DNA of 64,000 bases from UBA10649 sp963842725. Lineage in GTDB: Bacteria; Actinomycetota; Actinomycetes; S36-B12. A program made the translations under genes and the position numbers. The DNA lies in assembly GCA_963842725.1 (NCBI GenBank), contig CAWJHN010000003.1, forward strand, positions 434,001 to 498,000. Reading direction: 5' to 3'. The notes under the pieces were generated by a model, which searched no databases, was not told where the DNA came from, and saw nothing but the letters and a program-made list of their open reading frames with translations. This document shows positions 42,764-51,910 of the stretch, one piece after another; within the stretch, counting starts at the first letter, position 1, and each line of letters opens with the position of its first letter.

Positions 42764-43440
42764 GCCCTCGGGTCGGCGTGGTCACGTTCCCGGGATCGCT
42801 CGACGACCGCGACGCCGCACGGGCCATCCGGTTCGCCGGGGGCGAGTCCGTCGCGCTGTGGCACGGCGACGACGACCTCAAGGGGGTCGACGCGGTGGTG
42901 CTGCCGGGCGGATTCTCGTACGGCGACTACCTGCGCTGCGGAGCGATCGCGCGGTTCGCGCCGGTCATGCACTCCATCGTCGACGCGGCCGGTGGCGGGC
43001 TGCCGGTCCTGGGCATCTGCAACGGGTTCCAGATCCTGTGCGAGTCGCACCTGCTGCCCGGTGCCCTGACGCGCAACGACAGCCTGCACTTCATCTGCCG
43101 CGATCAGCGGCTGCGCATCGAGGACACGACGTCGATGTGGACCGGCGACTACGAGTCGGGCGACGAGATCGTGATCCCCCTCAAGAACGGCGAGGGCGGC
43201 TACGTCGCGGACGAGGCGACGCTCGACATGCTCGAGGGCGAGGGGCGCGTGGTCGCCCGGTACCTCGGGCTCAACCCCAACGGCAGCCGTCGCGACATCG
43301 CCGGGATCCGCAACGAGCGCGGCAACGTGGTCGGGCTCATGCCGCACCCCGAGCACGCCGTCGAGGACCTGACCGGGCCGTCCACCGACGGACTCGCGTT
43401 CTTCACGAGCGTCCTCAACGCCCTGGTTGGTGCAGCATGA
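42760..43440 (+). CDS. purQ: FGAM synthase glutaminase subunit PurQ
   Basis: Class I glutamine amidotransferase that feeds ammonia to PurL. It has 226 residues. The nucleophile Cys lies in VLGICNGFQIL, and the His-Glu pair lies in GLMPHPEHAVE near the end. GGFSYGDYLRCGAIARF is typical. ATG 42760 overlaps the purS stop and the purQ stop overlaps the purL ATG, so purS, purQ and purL are tightly coupled. Confidence 0.96.
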   Translation: MSPRVGVVTFPGSLDDRDAARAIRFAGGESVALWHGDDDLKGVDAVVLPGGFSYGDYLRCGAIARFAPVMHSIVDAAGGGLPVLGICNGFQILCESHLLPGALTRNDSLHFICRDQRLRIEDTTSMWTGDYESGDEIVIPLKNGEGGYVADEATLDMLEGEGRVVARYLGLNPNGSRRDIAGIRNERGNVVGLMPHPEHAVEDLTGPSTDGLAFFTSVLNALVGAA

Positions 43441-45722
43441 GCGACACCGTCACCAACGCGGCGCAGAGCCCCGACCAGGAGCAGCCGTTCGCCGAGCTGG
43501 GCCTGAAGGAGGATGAGTACCAGCGCATTCGCGACATCCTCGGTCGGCGACCGACCAGCTCCGAGCTGGCGATGTACTCGGTGATGTGGAGCGAGCACTG
43601 CTCGTACAAGTCGAGCAAGGTGCACCTCAAGCAGTTCGGCGACAAGAAGCCGGTCACCGACACCCTCCTCGTCGGCATCGGCGAGAACGCCGGCGTTGTC
43701 GACATCGGCGACGGATGGGCGGTGACCTTCAAGGTCGAGAGCCACAACCATCCCTCGTACGTCGAGCCGTACCAGGGGGCGGCCACCGGGGTCGGCGGCA
43801 TCGTCCGCGACATCCTCTCCATGGGCGCGCGTCCGCTGGCGGTCATGGACCCGCTGCGCTTCGGACCGCTCGACGCCCCGGACACCCGGCGCGTCCTGCC
43901 GGGCATCGTCGCGGGGGTGGGCGGGTACGGCAACTGCCTCGGCCTGCCGAACATCGGCGGCGAGGTCGTCTTCGACGAGTCCTACGCGGGCAATCCACTG
44001 GTGAACGCCCTCTGCGTGGGTGCCATGCGGCACGAGGACATCCACCTCGCCAGCGCCAGGGGCGTGGGCAACCTGGTCGTCCTGTACGGCGCGCGGACCG
44101 GCGGCGACGGCATCGGCGGTGTCTCGGTGCTGGCCTCCGAGACGTTCAGCGAGGGCGGCCCCACGAAGCGGCCCAGCGTGCAGGTGGGCGACCCGTTCAT
44201 GGAGAAGCTCCTGATCGAGGCGACCCTCGAGGTGCTGCATGCCGGGCTCGTCGAGGGCATCCAGGACCTCGGTGGTGCCGGCATCTCGTGCGCCACCAGC
44301 GAGCTCGCCTCCAACGGCGAGGGCGGCATGCATGTGTGGCTGGATCGCGTGCTGCTGCGCGACGAGTCGCTGTCGCCGGAGGAGATCCTGATGAGCGAGT
44401 CCCAGGAGCGCATGTGCGCGATCGTGACTCCGGGCAACCTCGACCCGTTCCTGGCACTGTGCCGCAAGTGGGACGTCGAGGCCGTGGTCATCGGCGAGGT
44501 CACCGACACTGGACGGCTGACGGTCGACTGGCACGGCGAGCGCATCGTCGACGTTCCCCCGCGGACCGTCGCGCATGAGGGTCCGGTCTACGACCGTCCG
44601 TACCACCGGCCGGAGTGGCAGGACGCCCTGCAGGCCGACGTTCCCGACGACCTCGCCCGCCCCACGACCCCCGAAGAGCTGCGCGCCACCCTGATGACGA
44701 TGGTGGCCGCCCCGAACCTGGCGTCCAAGACGTGGGTCACGTCCCAGTACGACCGCTACGTCCTCGGCAACACCGTTCTCGCGCAGCCGGACGACGCCGG
44801 CATGATCAGGATCGATGAGGAGACGGGCCGCGGGGTGGCCCTGTCCACCGACTGCAACGGCCGATTCGCCAAGCTCGACCCGTACGCCGGCGCTCAGCTC
44901 GCCCTGGCCGAGAGCTACCGCAACGTGGTGGCGTCGGGAGCGGTGCCGCTGGCCGTGACCAACTGCCTCAACTTCGGCTCGCCGGAGGACCCTGAGGTGA
45001 TGTGGCAGTTCGCGCAGGCCACCACCGGTCTCGCCGATGGCTGCCTCGAGCTCGGCATCCCGGTGACCGGCGGCAACGTCTCCTTCTACAACCAGACCGG
45101 CGGCACGCCGATCCTGCCGACCCCGGTCGTGGGCGTCCTGGGCGTCATCGACGACGTCGAGCGCCGAACGCCGATGGCCTGGGGCCCGGACGGCGAGCTC
45201 ATCTACGTGCTCGGAGACACGAAGGACGAGTTCGCGGGCAGCGAGTGGGCCCACCACGTGCACGGTCACCTCGGCGGGCTGCCGCCGCGCGTCGACCTGG
45301 CGCGTGAGCGGCTGCTGGGCGAGATCCTCGTGGCCGGGTCGCGCGACGGCATGCTGAGTGCGGCGCATGACGTGTCGGACGGGGGCGTGGCCCAGTCGCT
45401 CGTCGAGATGGCCCTGCGCTCCGGAGTGGGCGCCCGCTGCTGGGTCGCCGACGGCCTCGATCCGTTCACGTTCCTGTTCAGCGAGTCGACCGGACGGGCC
45501 GTGGTGGTCGTGCCGAGGACCGAGGAGCTCCGCTTCACGGAGATGTGCGCGGCCCGGCAGCTGCCGGCCCAGCGCATCGGGGTCGTCGACTCAGGTCTCG
45601 GCGTCGACGCCGGCTTCGAGCCGGGCACGCAGGTCCTGGTGGTCTCCGACCTGTTCACCGTGACCATCGACGAGCTGCGCGCGGCGCACGACGCGACGCT
45701 GCCGCGCATCCTGCAGGCGTGA
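43437..45722 (+). CDS. purL: FGAM synthase large subunit PurL
   Basis: Catalytic subunit, makes FGAM from FGAR, ATP and ammonia. It is the small-type PurL of 761 residues that needs PurS and PurQ. The ATP/active site region is SVMWSEHCSYKSSK (His54), then VKVESHNHPS-like FKVESHNHPSYVEPYQGAAT and GVGGIVRDILSMGARP. The second half has NCLNFGSPEDPEVMWQF and VTGGNVSFYNQTGG. ATG 43437 overlaps the purQ stop. A sterol-carrier-family gene follows after 19 bp. Confidence 0.97.
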   Translation: MSDTVTNAAQSPDQEQPFAELGLKEDEYQRIRDILGRRPTSSELAMYSVMWSEHCSYKSSKVHLKQFGDKKPVTDTLLVGIGENAGVVDIGDGWAVTFKVESHNHPSYVEPYQGAATGVGGIVRDILSMGARPLAVMDPLRFGPLDAPDTRRVLPGIVAGVGGYGNCLGLPNIGGEVVFDESYAGNPLVNALCVGAMRHEDIHLASARGVGNLVVLYGARTGGDGIGGVSVLASETFSEGGPTKRPSVQVGDPFMEKLLIEATLEVLHAGLVEGIQDLGGAGISCATSELASNGEGGMHVWLDRVLLRDESLSPEEILMSESQERMCAIVTPGNLDPFLALCRKWDVEAVVIGEVTDTGRLTVDWHGERIVDVPPRTVAHEGPVYDRPYHRPEWQDALQADVPDDLARPTTPEELRATLMTMVAAPNLASKTWVTSQYDRYVLGNTVLAQPDDAGMIRIDEETGRGVALSTDCNGRFAKLDPYAGAQLALAESYRNVVASGAVPLAVTNCLNFGSPEDPEVMWQFAQATTGLADGCLELGIPVTGGNVSFYNQTGGTPILPTPVVGVLGVIDDVERRTPMAWGPDGELIYVLGDTKDEFAGSEWAHHVHGHLGGLPPRVDLARERLLGEILVAGSRDGMLSAAHDVSDGGVAQSLVEMALRSGVGARCWVADGLDPFTFLFSESTGRAVVVVPRTEELRFTEMCAARQLPAQRIGVVDSGLGVDAGFEPGTQVLVVSDLFTVTIDELRAAHDATLPRILQA

Positions 45723-45741
45723 GGCCCGGGGCCGCGGCGCC

Positions 45742-46098
45742 ATGAGCGGGGTCCCGCCCGAGGTGGTGGCGGTGCTCGGCGCCTACTCAGGCGGTCGTGG
45801 GCCGGATCGCGTCGCGGAGAAGGCGGCTGTGAAGGCCGTTCTGGGCATGCTCGAGCAGCTGGCTCCCGGTCGCAGCGTCGAGGTGCGCATCCCGCCGTAT
45901 GCGGCGGTCCAGATCGTGGCGGGCACGACGCACCGACGCGGCACCCCCTCCGCCGTGGTCGAGACCGACGCACGGACCCTCCTCGAGCTCGCCGCGGGGA
46001 GTCGGCGATGGGCCGACGCCGAGGCCGACGGCAGCGTGCGGGCCAGCGGCGCGCGGTCGGACCTGGCCTGGCTGTTTCCGCTGTTTACCCCCCGGTAA
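45742..46098 (+). CDS. sterol carrier family protein
   Basis: A 118-residue actinobacterial protein of the sterol-carrier-like family, relative of mycobacterial Rv0807, which also lies between purL and purF. It has the segments VRIPPYAAVQIVAGTTHRRG and VVETDARTLLELAAGSRRWA. The function is unknown; the name comes from fold similarity. Its stop codon lies within a strong inverted repeat. Confidence 0.82.
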   Translation: MSGVPPEVVAVLGAYSGGRGPDRVAEKAAVKAVLGMLEQLAPGRSVEVRIPPYAAVQIVAGTTHRRGTPSAVVETDARTLLELAAGSRRWADAEADGSVRASGARSDLAWLFPLFTPR

Positions 46099-46107
46099 CA
46101 GCGGAAA
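46075..46107 (+). terminator. long hairpin over the end of the sterol-carrier gene
   Basis: TTTCCGCTGTT and ACC (one bulged T at 46086) pair with GGT and AACAGCGGAAA around a CCCC loop, giving 14 pairs. The gene stop (TAA, 46096-46098) is inside the right arm. There is no U-run. It probably ends the purS-purQ-purL transcript; an operator role is less likely. Confidence 0.6.
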
Positions 46108-46233
46108 GCACCGCCCGACACACAAAACGGTAACGATTTCGATGGTCAAGGGCAGGCTGGTGTTCTGAAACCGCTGTCAGCGGGTAATCTGCCGGATTCA
46201 CGCACAGCGGCACAGGTGGGAGCTCAGGAAGCC

Positions 46234-47265
46234 ATGGTCGAGCAGTCGGTCGCGATTCGCCTCAGGGGGCTGACGAGGTCGTTCGGCGACGTCCTGGCCG
46301 TCAACGGGGTGGATCTCGACGTCTACGACGGCGAGTTCCTGACCCTGCTTGGCCCGTCCGGCTCGGGCAAGACCACCGTGCTTCGGATGGTCGCGGGCTT
46401 CGAGCGCCCCGACGGCGGCACCATCGAACTGGCCGGGGCCGACGTCACCAACACGCCGCCCTATGCCCGCGACGTCAACACCGTCTTCCAGGACTACGCG
46501 CTCTTCCCGCACATGTCGGTGCAGCGGAACGTCGAGTACGGCCTCAAGGTCAAGAAGGTGCCGGGCGACGAGCGCGCCCGCCGGGCCAAGGAGGCGCTCG
46601 AGGCCGTGCGGCTGTCCGGCTACGGCGACCGGGCACCGTCGCAGCTGTCGGGCGGACAGCGCCAGCGCGTCGCCCTGGCTCGCGCCCTGGTCAACCGTCC
46701 CAAGGTGCTCCTGCTCGACGAGCCGCTCGGCGCCCTGGACCTCAAGCTCAGGGAGCAGATGCAGGTCGAGCTCAAGGAGATCCAGCGCAACGTCGGCATC
46801 ACCTTCGTCTTCGTCACGCACGACCAGGACGAGGCCCTGACGATGTCCGACCGGATCGCGGTCTTCAACGAGGGCAACATCGCCCAGCTCGGCACCCCCA
46901 GCGAGGTCTACGAGCACCCGGCCACGCCGTTCGTCGCGGGCTTCGTGGGCACCTCCAACCTGCTCGAGGGCACCGCGGCCGAGGCCGTTCTCGGGCACGG
47001 CGGCACCTGGTCCATCCGGCCGGAGAAGATCCTCGTGATCGGTCCCGACGACGTCATCGACGACGGGCAGCACGCGGTTCGCGGCACGGTGCGCGAGGTG
47101 GTCTACGTGGGCATGTCCACGAGATTCGTCGTCGATCTCGCGGTCGGGGGCTCCCTCGTCGCGGTGAAGCAGAACTCCGAGATGTCGACCGACCTGGGCG
47201 TGCTACGCGGCCAGGACGTGCAGTTGGCGTGGGACATGCGCCACGAGTACCGGGTCGGCGAGTAG
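46234..47265 (+). CDS. ABC transporter ATPase, PotA-like
   Basis: ATP-binding subunit of 343 residues for a polyamine- or related-cation importer. Walker A is LLGPSGSGKTTVLR, the Q-loop FQDYALFPHMSV, the signature LSGGQRQRVALARAL, Walker B VLLLDEPLGALD, and the H-loop FVFVTHDQDEAL. A C-terminal TOBE-like regulatory domain starts about residue 260. ATG 46234 is preferred over GTG 46216 because it follows AGGAAG. It is first of four genes with the binding protein and two permeases. Confidence 0.9.
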   Translation: MVEQSVAIRLRGLTRSFGDVLAVNGVDLDVYDGEFLTLLGPSGSGKTTVLRMVAGFERPDGGTIELAGADVTNTPPYARDVNTVFQDYALFPHMSVQRNVEYGLKVKKVPGDERARRAKEALEAVRLSGYGDRAPSQLSGGQRQRVALARALVNRPKVLLLDEPLGALDLKLREQMQVELKEIQRNVGITFVFVTHDQDEALTMSDRIAVFNEGNIAQLGTPSEVYEHPATPFVAGFVGTSNLLEGTAAEAVLGHGGTWSIRPEKILVIGPDDVIDDGQHAVRGTVREVVYVGMSTRFVVDLAVGGSLVAVKQNSEMSTDLGVLRGQDVQLAWDMRHEYRVGE

Positions 47266-47333
47266 CACTGGAGAACGGCACATCCCGTCGTGCGCGCCCG
47301 CGCACGGCTTCGCAACAGAACAGGAGGATGCAG

Positions 47334-48602
47334 GTGCACACCAAGCGTCTGCTCAAGATCGCCGCAGCGGGTACCGCCGCGGCACTGATGCTCGCCGCGT
47401 GCGGCGGCAGCAGCACAGGGGACGAGTCCTCGAGCGCGGCGGCCGGCGAGTCGGCGGCGGCGTCCGAGGCTCCTGCGGCGTCGGAGGCTCCCGCCTCCGA
47501 GGCACCCGCGGCGCCCGGGGGCGAGGCGTACGCCGGCCCCGTCGGCGACGGCGAGGGTCAGGTCAACATCCTCGCGTGGCCCGGCTACGTCGAGGACGGC
47601 TCCACGGATCCGGCCGTCGACTGGGTCACCCCCTTCGAGGAGGCGACCGGCTGCTCGGTCAACCTCAAGACCTTCGGCACGTCGGACGAGGCCGTCAAGC
47701 TCGTGCAGGGCGGTGGCTGGGACGTCGTCTCCGCTTCCGGCGACGCCACCCTGCGCCTGATCTACGGCGACTCGGTTCAGCCGGTCAACACCGACCTCGT
47801 GCCGAACTACGCCGACATCTTCGCCGACCTGAAGATGCAGAAGTTCAACAGCGTCAACGGCGTGGCCTACGGCGTGCCGCATGGTCGCGGCGCGAACCTG
47901 ATCATGTGGAACACCGACAAGGTCACCGAGCCGATCGACTCGTGGGCGCCGACCTTCGAGGCCGACTCGCCCTACGCCGGTGCCGTGACGGCCTACGACT
48001 CGCCCATCTTCATCGCGGATGCCGCGGTGTACCTGATGGCGACGCAGCCTGACCTGGGCATCACCGATCCGTACGCACTGGACCAGGCGCAGTTCGACGC
48101 GGCCATGGCGCTGCTCGAGCAGCAGAAGGCGCTCGTCAGCGAGTACTGGAGCGACTACACGAAGGCCATCCAGGCGTTCAACTCGGGCACGACCGCCATC
48201 GGCACGTCGTGGCAGGTCATCGTCAACCTGGCCAAGGCCGAGGGCGGCAAGGTCGAGGCCACCAAGGCCAAGGAGGGTGCAACCGGCTGGTCCGACACGT
48301 GGATGGTCACCAAGGACACGCCCAACATCAACTGCTCCTACAAGTGGCTCGACTGGATCGTGTCGCCTGAGGTCAACGCCCAGGTGGCCGAGTGGTTCGG
48401 CGAGGCGCCGGCCAACGAGAAGTCCTGCGCGCTGACCGCCGACAAGGACCACTGCGCGACCTTCCACGCCGGCGACACCGAGTACTGGACGGACGTCTAC
48501 TACTGGAACACCCCGACGGCGAACTGCCTCGACGGGCGTACCGACACGCAGTGCGTTCCCTACAGCGAGTGGGCAACGGCGTGGAGCGCCCTGCGCTCCT
48601 AG
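47334..48602 (+). CDS. extracellular binding lipoprotein, PotD-like
   Basis: Substrate-binding protein of 422 residues. Lipoprotein signal with lipobox LAAC and lipidated Cys23, then a Ser/Ala/Glu/Pro linker (24-65). The domain VNILAWPGYVEDGSTDPAVD opens the PotD/PotF fold; LIMWNTDKV follows. GTG 47334 is chosen because AGGAGG lies 6 bases before it; an ATG two codons earlier abuts that site. The mature part has six Cys residues, unusual for the family, so disulfides are possible. The ligand is likely a polyamine but is not proved. Confidence 0.88.
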   Translation: MHTKRLLKIAAAGTAAALMLAACGGSSTGDESSSAAAGESAAASEAPAASEAPASEAPAAPGGEAYAGPVGDGEGQVNILAWPGYVEDGSTDPAVDWVTPFEEATGCSVNLKTFGTSDEAVKLVQGGGWDVVSASGDATLRLIYGDSVQPVNTDLVPNYADIFADLKMQKFNSVNGVAYGVPHGRGANLIMWNTDKVTEPIDSWAPTFEADSPYAGAVTAYDSPIFIADAAVYLMATQPDLGITDPYALDQAQFDAAMALLEQQKALVSEYWSDYTKAIQAFNSGTTAIGTSWQVIVNLAKAEGGKVEATKAKEGATGWSDTWMVTKDTPNINCSYKWLDWIVSPEVNAQVAEWFGEAPANEKSCALTADKDHCATFHAGDTEYWTDVYYWNTPTANCLDGRTDTQCVPYSEWATAWSALRS

Positions 48603-48638
48603 CTCCACCCGCGCAGACGAGCACGAAGGAATAGACCA

Positions 48639-49508
48639 GTGACGACCACGACCGCCACGTCTCGGGGCTTCGGCTACCGGCATCCGCGCATGCGGCTCGC
48701 CGGCCTGCTGTCCGCCCCGATGGCGTGGCTGGTCGTGGTCTACCTGGGCTCGCTCGCCGCGCTCTTCCTGACCGCGTTCTGGACGGTCGACGACTTCACC
48801 GGTCAGCTCGTCCGGACGTTCACCCTGCAGAACTTCCAGCAGGTGTTCACCAGTTCCGCCTACCTGGGCAGCGTGCTCCGCACCATCAGCATCGCCCTGC
48901 TCGTCACGCTGTTCTGCCTCGTCCTGGCGCTGCCCCTGTCGTTCTTCATGGCCCGCGTCGCCAACCCGAAGTGGCGACCGCTCATGGTCGCCCTGGTCCT
49001 CACGCCGCTGTGGGCCTCGTACCTCGTGAAGGTCTACGCCTGGCGCGCGATGCTGCAGCCCGAGACCGGCGTGCTCGCCTGGTTCCTCACCCCGTTCGGT
49101 GCCGACTCCCCCGGCTACGGGTTCTTTGGCATCGTGATCACGCTGACGTACCTGTGGCTGCCGTACATGATCCTGCCCATCTACGCTGGCCTGACCCGGC
49201 TGCCCGACTCGATGCTCGACGCGTCCGCCGACCTCGGCGCCAAGGGCGGCCGCACCTTCCGCAGCGTCGTCATGCCGATCATCTTCCCGTCGATCGTGGC
49301 CGGGTCGATCTTCACGTTCTCGCTGAGCCTCGGCGACTACATCACCGCGCAGATCGTGGGCGGCAAGGTGACCATGCTCGGCAACATCGTCCAGACCACG
49401 TACGTGACCAACCTGCCGTTCGCAGCGGCGGTCGCGACCATCCCGGTCGTGATCGTCCTGCTCTACCTGTTCGCCGTCCGCCGCTCGGGCGCGCTGGACA
49501 ACCTCTAG
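48639..49508 (+). CDS. ABC transporter permease, PotB-like
   Basis: Inner-membrane permease of 289 residues with about six segments. The N-terminal helix AWLVVVYLGSLAALFLTAFW and the EAA-type loop DASADLGAKGGRTFRSVVMP (the ATPase contact) are clear. GTG 48639 follows AAGGA. It is 36 bp after the binding protein and 6 bp before the second permease. Confidence 0.9.
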   Translation: MTTTTATSRGFGYRHPRMRLAGLLSAPMAWLVVVYLGSLAALFLTAFWTVDDFTGQLVRTFTLQNFQQVFTSSAYLGSVLRTISIALLVTLFCLVLALPLSFFMARVANPKWRPLMVALVLTPLWASYLVKVYAWRAMLQPETGVLAWFLTPFGADSPGYGFFGIVITLTYLWLPYMILPIYAGLTRLPDSMLDASADLGAKGGRTFRSVVMPIIFPSIVAGSIFTFSLSLGDYITAQIVGGKVTMLGNIVQTTYVTNLPFAAAVATIPVVIVLLYLFAVRRSGALDNL

Positions 49509-49514
49509 GTAGCC

Positions 49515-50321
49515 ATGTCCATCTCCCGCGGGACCAAGGTCGTCCTCAGCATCTTCGCGTTCATCGCGTTCGGCTTCATCTACGTGCCGCTCGGCGTCAT
49601 CCTCATCAACTCCTTCAGCACGGACAAGAGCCTCACCTGGCCGCCGTCGGGCTTCACCACGGAATGGTGGGGGAAGGCGGTCGAGAACGAGGGTGTGCGC
49701 GAGGCGCTGGTGACGTCCGTGGGCGTGGCGATCATGGCCACCCTCATCGCGCTCCTGCTCGGCACGCTGCTGGCCTTCGCCCTCGGCCGGTACGCCTTCT
49801 TCGGTCGCGAGTCGCTGTCGATGCTCGTCGTGCTGCCGATCGCGCTGCCGGGCATCGTCACCGGTATCGCGCTCAACAATGTCTTCACGACCTTCCTCGG
49901 CGGCCTGACCATCGTCACGCTCATCGTCGGCCACGCCACGTTCTGCATCGTCGTCGTGTACAACAACGCCATCGCGCGCATCCGGCGGATGGGCGGCAAC
50001 GTCGAGGAGGCGTCTGCCGACCTCGGGGCCGGCGGGTGGACGACGTTCCGACTCGTCACCTTCCCGCTGATGCGCTCGGCGCTGATCGCCGGCGCGATCC
50101 TCGCCTTCGGGCTCTCGTTCGACGAGATCATCGTGACCACCTTCACGGCCGGCCCGGGAATCACCACGCTGCCCATCTGGATCTACCAGAACCTCTTCCG
50201 CCCGAACCAGGCGCCGATCGTCAACGTGGTGGCTGCGGCCCTCGTCCTGGTCAGCATCCTGCCCATCTACATCGCCCAGCGCTTCTCCAACACCGACGAG
50301 CGTGGTGGCGGCCTGATCTAG
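49515..50321 (+). CDS. ABC transporter permease, PotC-like
   Basis: Second membrane subunit, 268 residues, about six segments. EAA loop: EEASADLGAGGWTTFRLVTF. The N-terminal helix is VVLSIFAFIAFGFIYVPLGV, followed by NSFSTDKSLTWPPSGFTTEW, typical of PotC. It ends the transporter operon; purF begins 29 bp later with its own -10 element. Confidence 0.9.
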   Translation: MSISRGTKVVLSIFAFIAFGFIYVPLGVILINSFSTDKSLTWPPSGFTTEWWGKAVENEGVREALVTSVGVAIMATLIALLLGTLLAFALGRYAFFGRESLSMLVVLPIALPGIVTGIALNNVFTTFLGGLTIVTLIVGHATFCIVVVYNNAIARIRRMGGNVEEASADLGAGGWTTFRLVTFPLMRSALIAGAILAFGLSFDEIIVTTFTAGPGITTLPIWIYQNLFRPNQAPIVNVVAAALVLVSILPIYIAQRFSNTDERGGGLI

Positions 50322-50338
50322 CCGCGGGGCCGAGCGGG

Positions 50339-50344
50339 TACGCT
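50339..50344 (+). promoter_or_regulatory. -10 element of purF, leaderless type
   Basis: TACGCT lies exactly 6 bases before GTG 50351, without a Shine-Dalgarno sequence. Confidence 0.5.
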
Positions 50345-50350
50345 GACCCC

Positions 50351-51910
50351 GTGCCACGCGGTGATGGGCTCCTCACGCACGATCTGCTGCCCGGCGAGAA
50401 GGGTCCGCAGGACGCCTGCGGGGTGTTCGGGGTCTGGGCACCCGGCGACGAGGTCGCCAAGCTCACCTACTTCGGCCTCTACGCCCTCCAGCACCGCGGC
50501 CAGGAGTCTGCGGGCATCGCGGTCAGCGACGGGTCGCACATCGTCGTCTACAAGGACATGGGCCTGGTCTCGCAGGTCTTCACCGAGGCCAGTCTCGAGT
50601 CCCTCCGCGGCCATGTGGCCATCGGGCACACGCGGTACTCCACGACGGGCTCCAGCATCTGGGAGAACGCCCAGCCCACCTTCCGGGCCACGGCGACCGG
50701 CCACCTCGCCCTCGGGCACAACGGCAACCTCACGAACACCCACGAGCTCAAGCGCCGGCTCGCCGAGCTGTCGTCCGTCTCGGGCGAGCTGCCGCTGGGG
50801 TCGCGCATGGACTCCACCAGCGACACCGACACGCTCGCCGCGCTGATCGCCTCCCACGCCGACCTGACGATCGAGGCGGCGGCGCTGCTCGAGCTGCCGC
50901 ACGTGCGCGGTGCCTTCTCGCTGGTGTTCATGGACGACGACGCTCTCTACGGCGCGCGGGATCCGCAGGGCATCAGACCTCTGGTGCTCGGCCGGCTCGA
51001 GCGGGGGTGGGTCATCGCCAGCGAGACGGCCGCCCTCGACATCGTCGGCGCCTCGTTCGTCCGGGAGGTCGAGCCGGGCGAGCTCATCGTCATCGACGAG
51101 AACGGGCTGCGGTCGCACCGCTTCGCAGAGGCCGACCCGAAGGGCTGCCTGTTCGAGTTCGTCTACCTGGCCCGACCCGACACCAGCATCTCCGGGCGCG
51201 GTATCCAGACCGTGCGCGTCGAGACCGGACGGCGCCTCGCGCGCGAGCACGCCGTCGAGGCCGATCTCGTCATCCCGGTGCCGGAGTCCGGCCGATACGC
51301 CGCCATCGGCTATGCGCAGGAGTCCGGGATCCCCTTCGCCGAGGGCCTGGTGAAGAACGCCTACGTGGGCCGCACCTTCATCCAGCCGTCGCAGACCATC
51401 CGCCAGCTCGGCATCAGGCTCAAGCTCAACCCCCTGCGCGACGTCATCGCCGGCCAGCGACTCATCGTCGTAGACGACTCGATCGTGCGCGGCAACACCC
51501 AGCGTGCACTGGTGCGCATGCTGCGCGAGGCGGGAGCCCGCGAGGTGCACGTGCGCATCTCGAGCCCGCCGGTCAAGTGGCCGTGCTTCTACGGCATCGA
51601 CTTCGCCAGCCGCGCCGAACTCATCGCCAATGGGCTGACGGTCGACGAGATCTGCATGTCGATCGGTGCCGACTCCCTGGCCTTCGTCGATCTCGACGCG
51701 CTCATCGAGGCGACCACGATCGGCAAGGAGCGCCTGTGCCGGGCGTGCTTCGACGGCATCTACCCGGTCGACCTGCCCGAGCCGGAGCTGCTGGGCAAGC
51801 ACGTGCTCGAGGGCATCGAGCGTCGCGTGGTCGACGGTGGTCCGGCCGATGCCGAGGGCGTGACGACCCTGATCGGCGGGGGAGCCGCCGACGCCCTGGG
51901 TCGACCGTGA
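50351..51910 (+). CDS. purF: amidophosphoribosyltransferase
   Basis: First committed step of purine synthesis: makes phosphoribosylamine from PRPP and glutamine. It has 519 residues. A 22-residue propeptide comes before the catalytic Cys23 (DACGVFGVW). The glutaminase domain has LQHRGQESAGIAV; the transferase domain has LIVVDDSIVRGNTQ, the PRPP loop. Cys residues such as KWPCFYGIDF and LCRACFDGIYP fit the iron-sulfur type (B. subtilis-like). The stop overlaps the purM GTG. Confidence 0.95.
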   Translation: MPRGDGLLTHDLLPGEKGPQDACGVFGVWAPGDEVAKLTYFGLYALQHRGQESAGIAVSDGSHIVVYKDMGLVSQVFTEASLESLRGHVAIGHTRYSTTGSSIWENAQPTFRATATGHLALGHNGNLTNTHELKRRLAELSSVSGELPLGSRMDSTSDTDTLAALIASHADLTIEAAALLELPHVRGAFSLVFMDDDALYGARDPQGIRPLVLGRLERGWVIASETAALDIVGASFVREVEPGELIVIDENGLRSHRFAEADPKGCLFEFVYLARPDTSISGRGIQTVRVETGRRLAREHAVEADLVIPVPESGRYAAIGYAQESGIPFAEGLVKNAYVGRTFIQPSQTIRQLGIRLKLNPLRDVIAGQRLIVVDDSIVRGNTQRALVRMLREAGAREVHVRISSPPVKWPCFYGIDFASRAELIANGLTVDEICMSIGADSLAFVDLDALIEATTIGKERLCRACFDGIYPVDLPEPELLGKHVLEGIERRVVDGGPADAEGVTTLIGGGAADALGRP

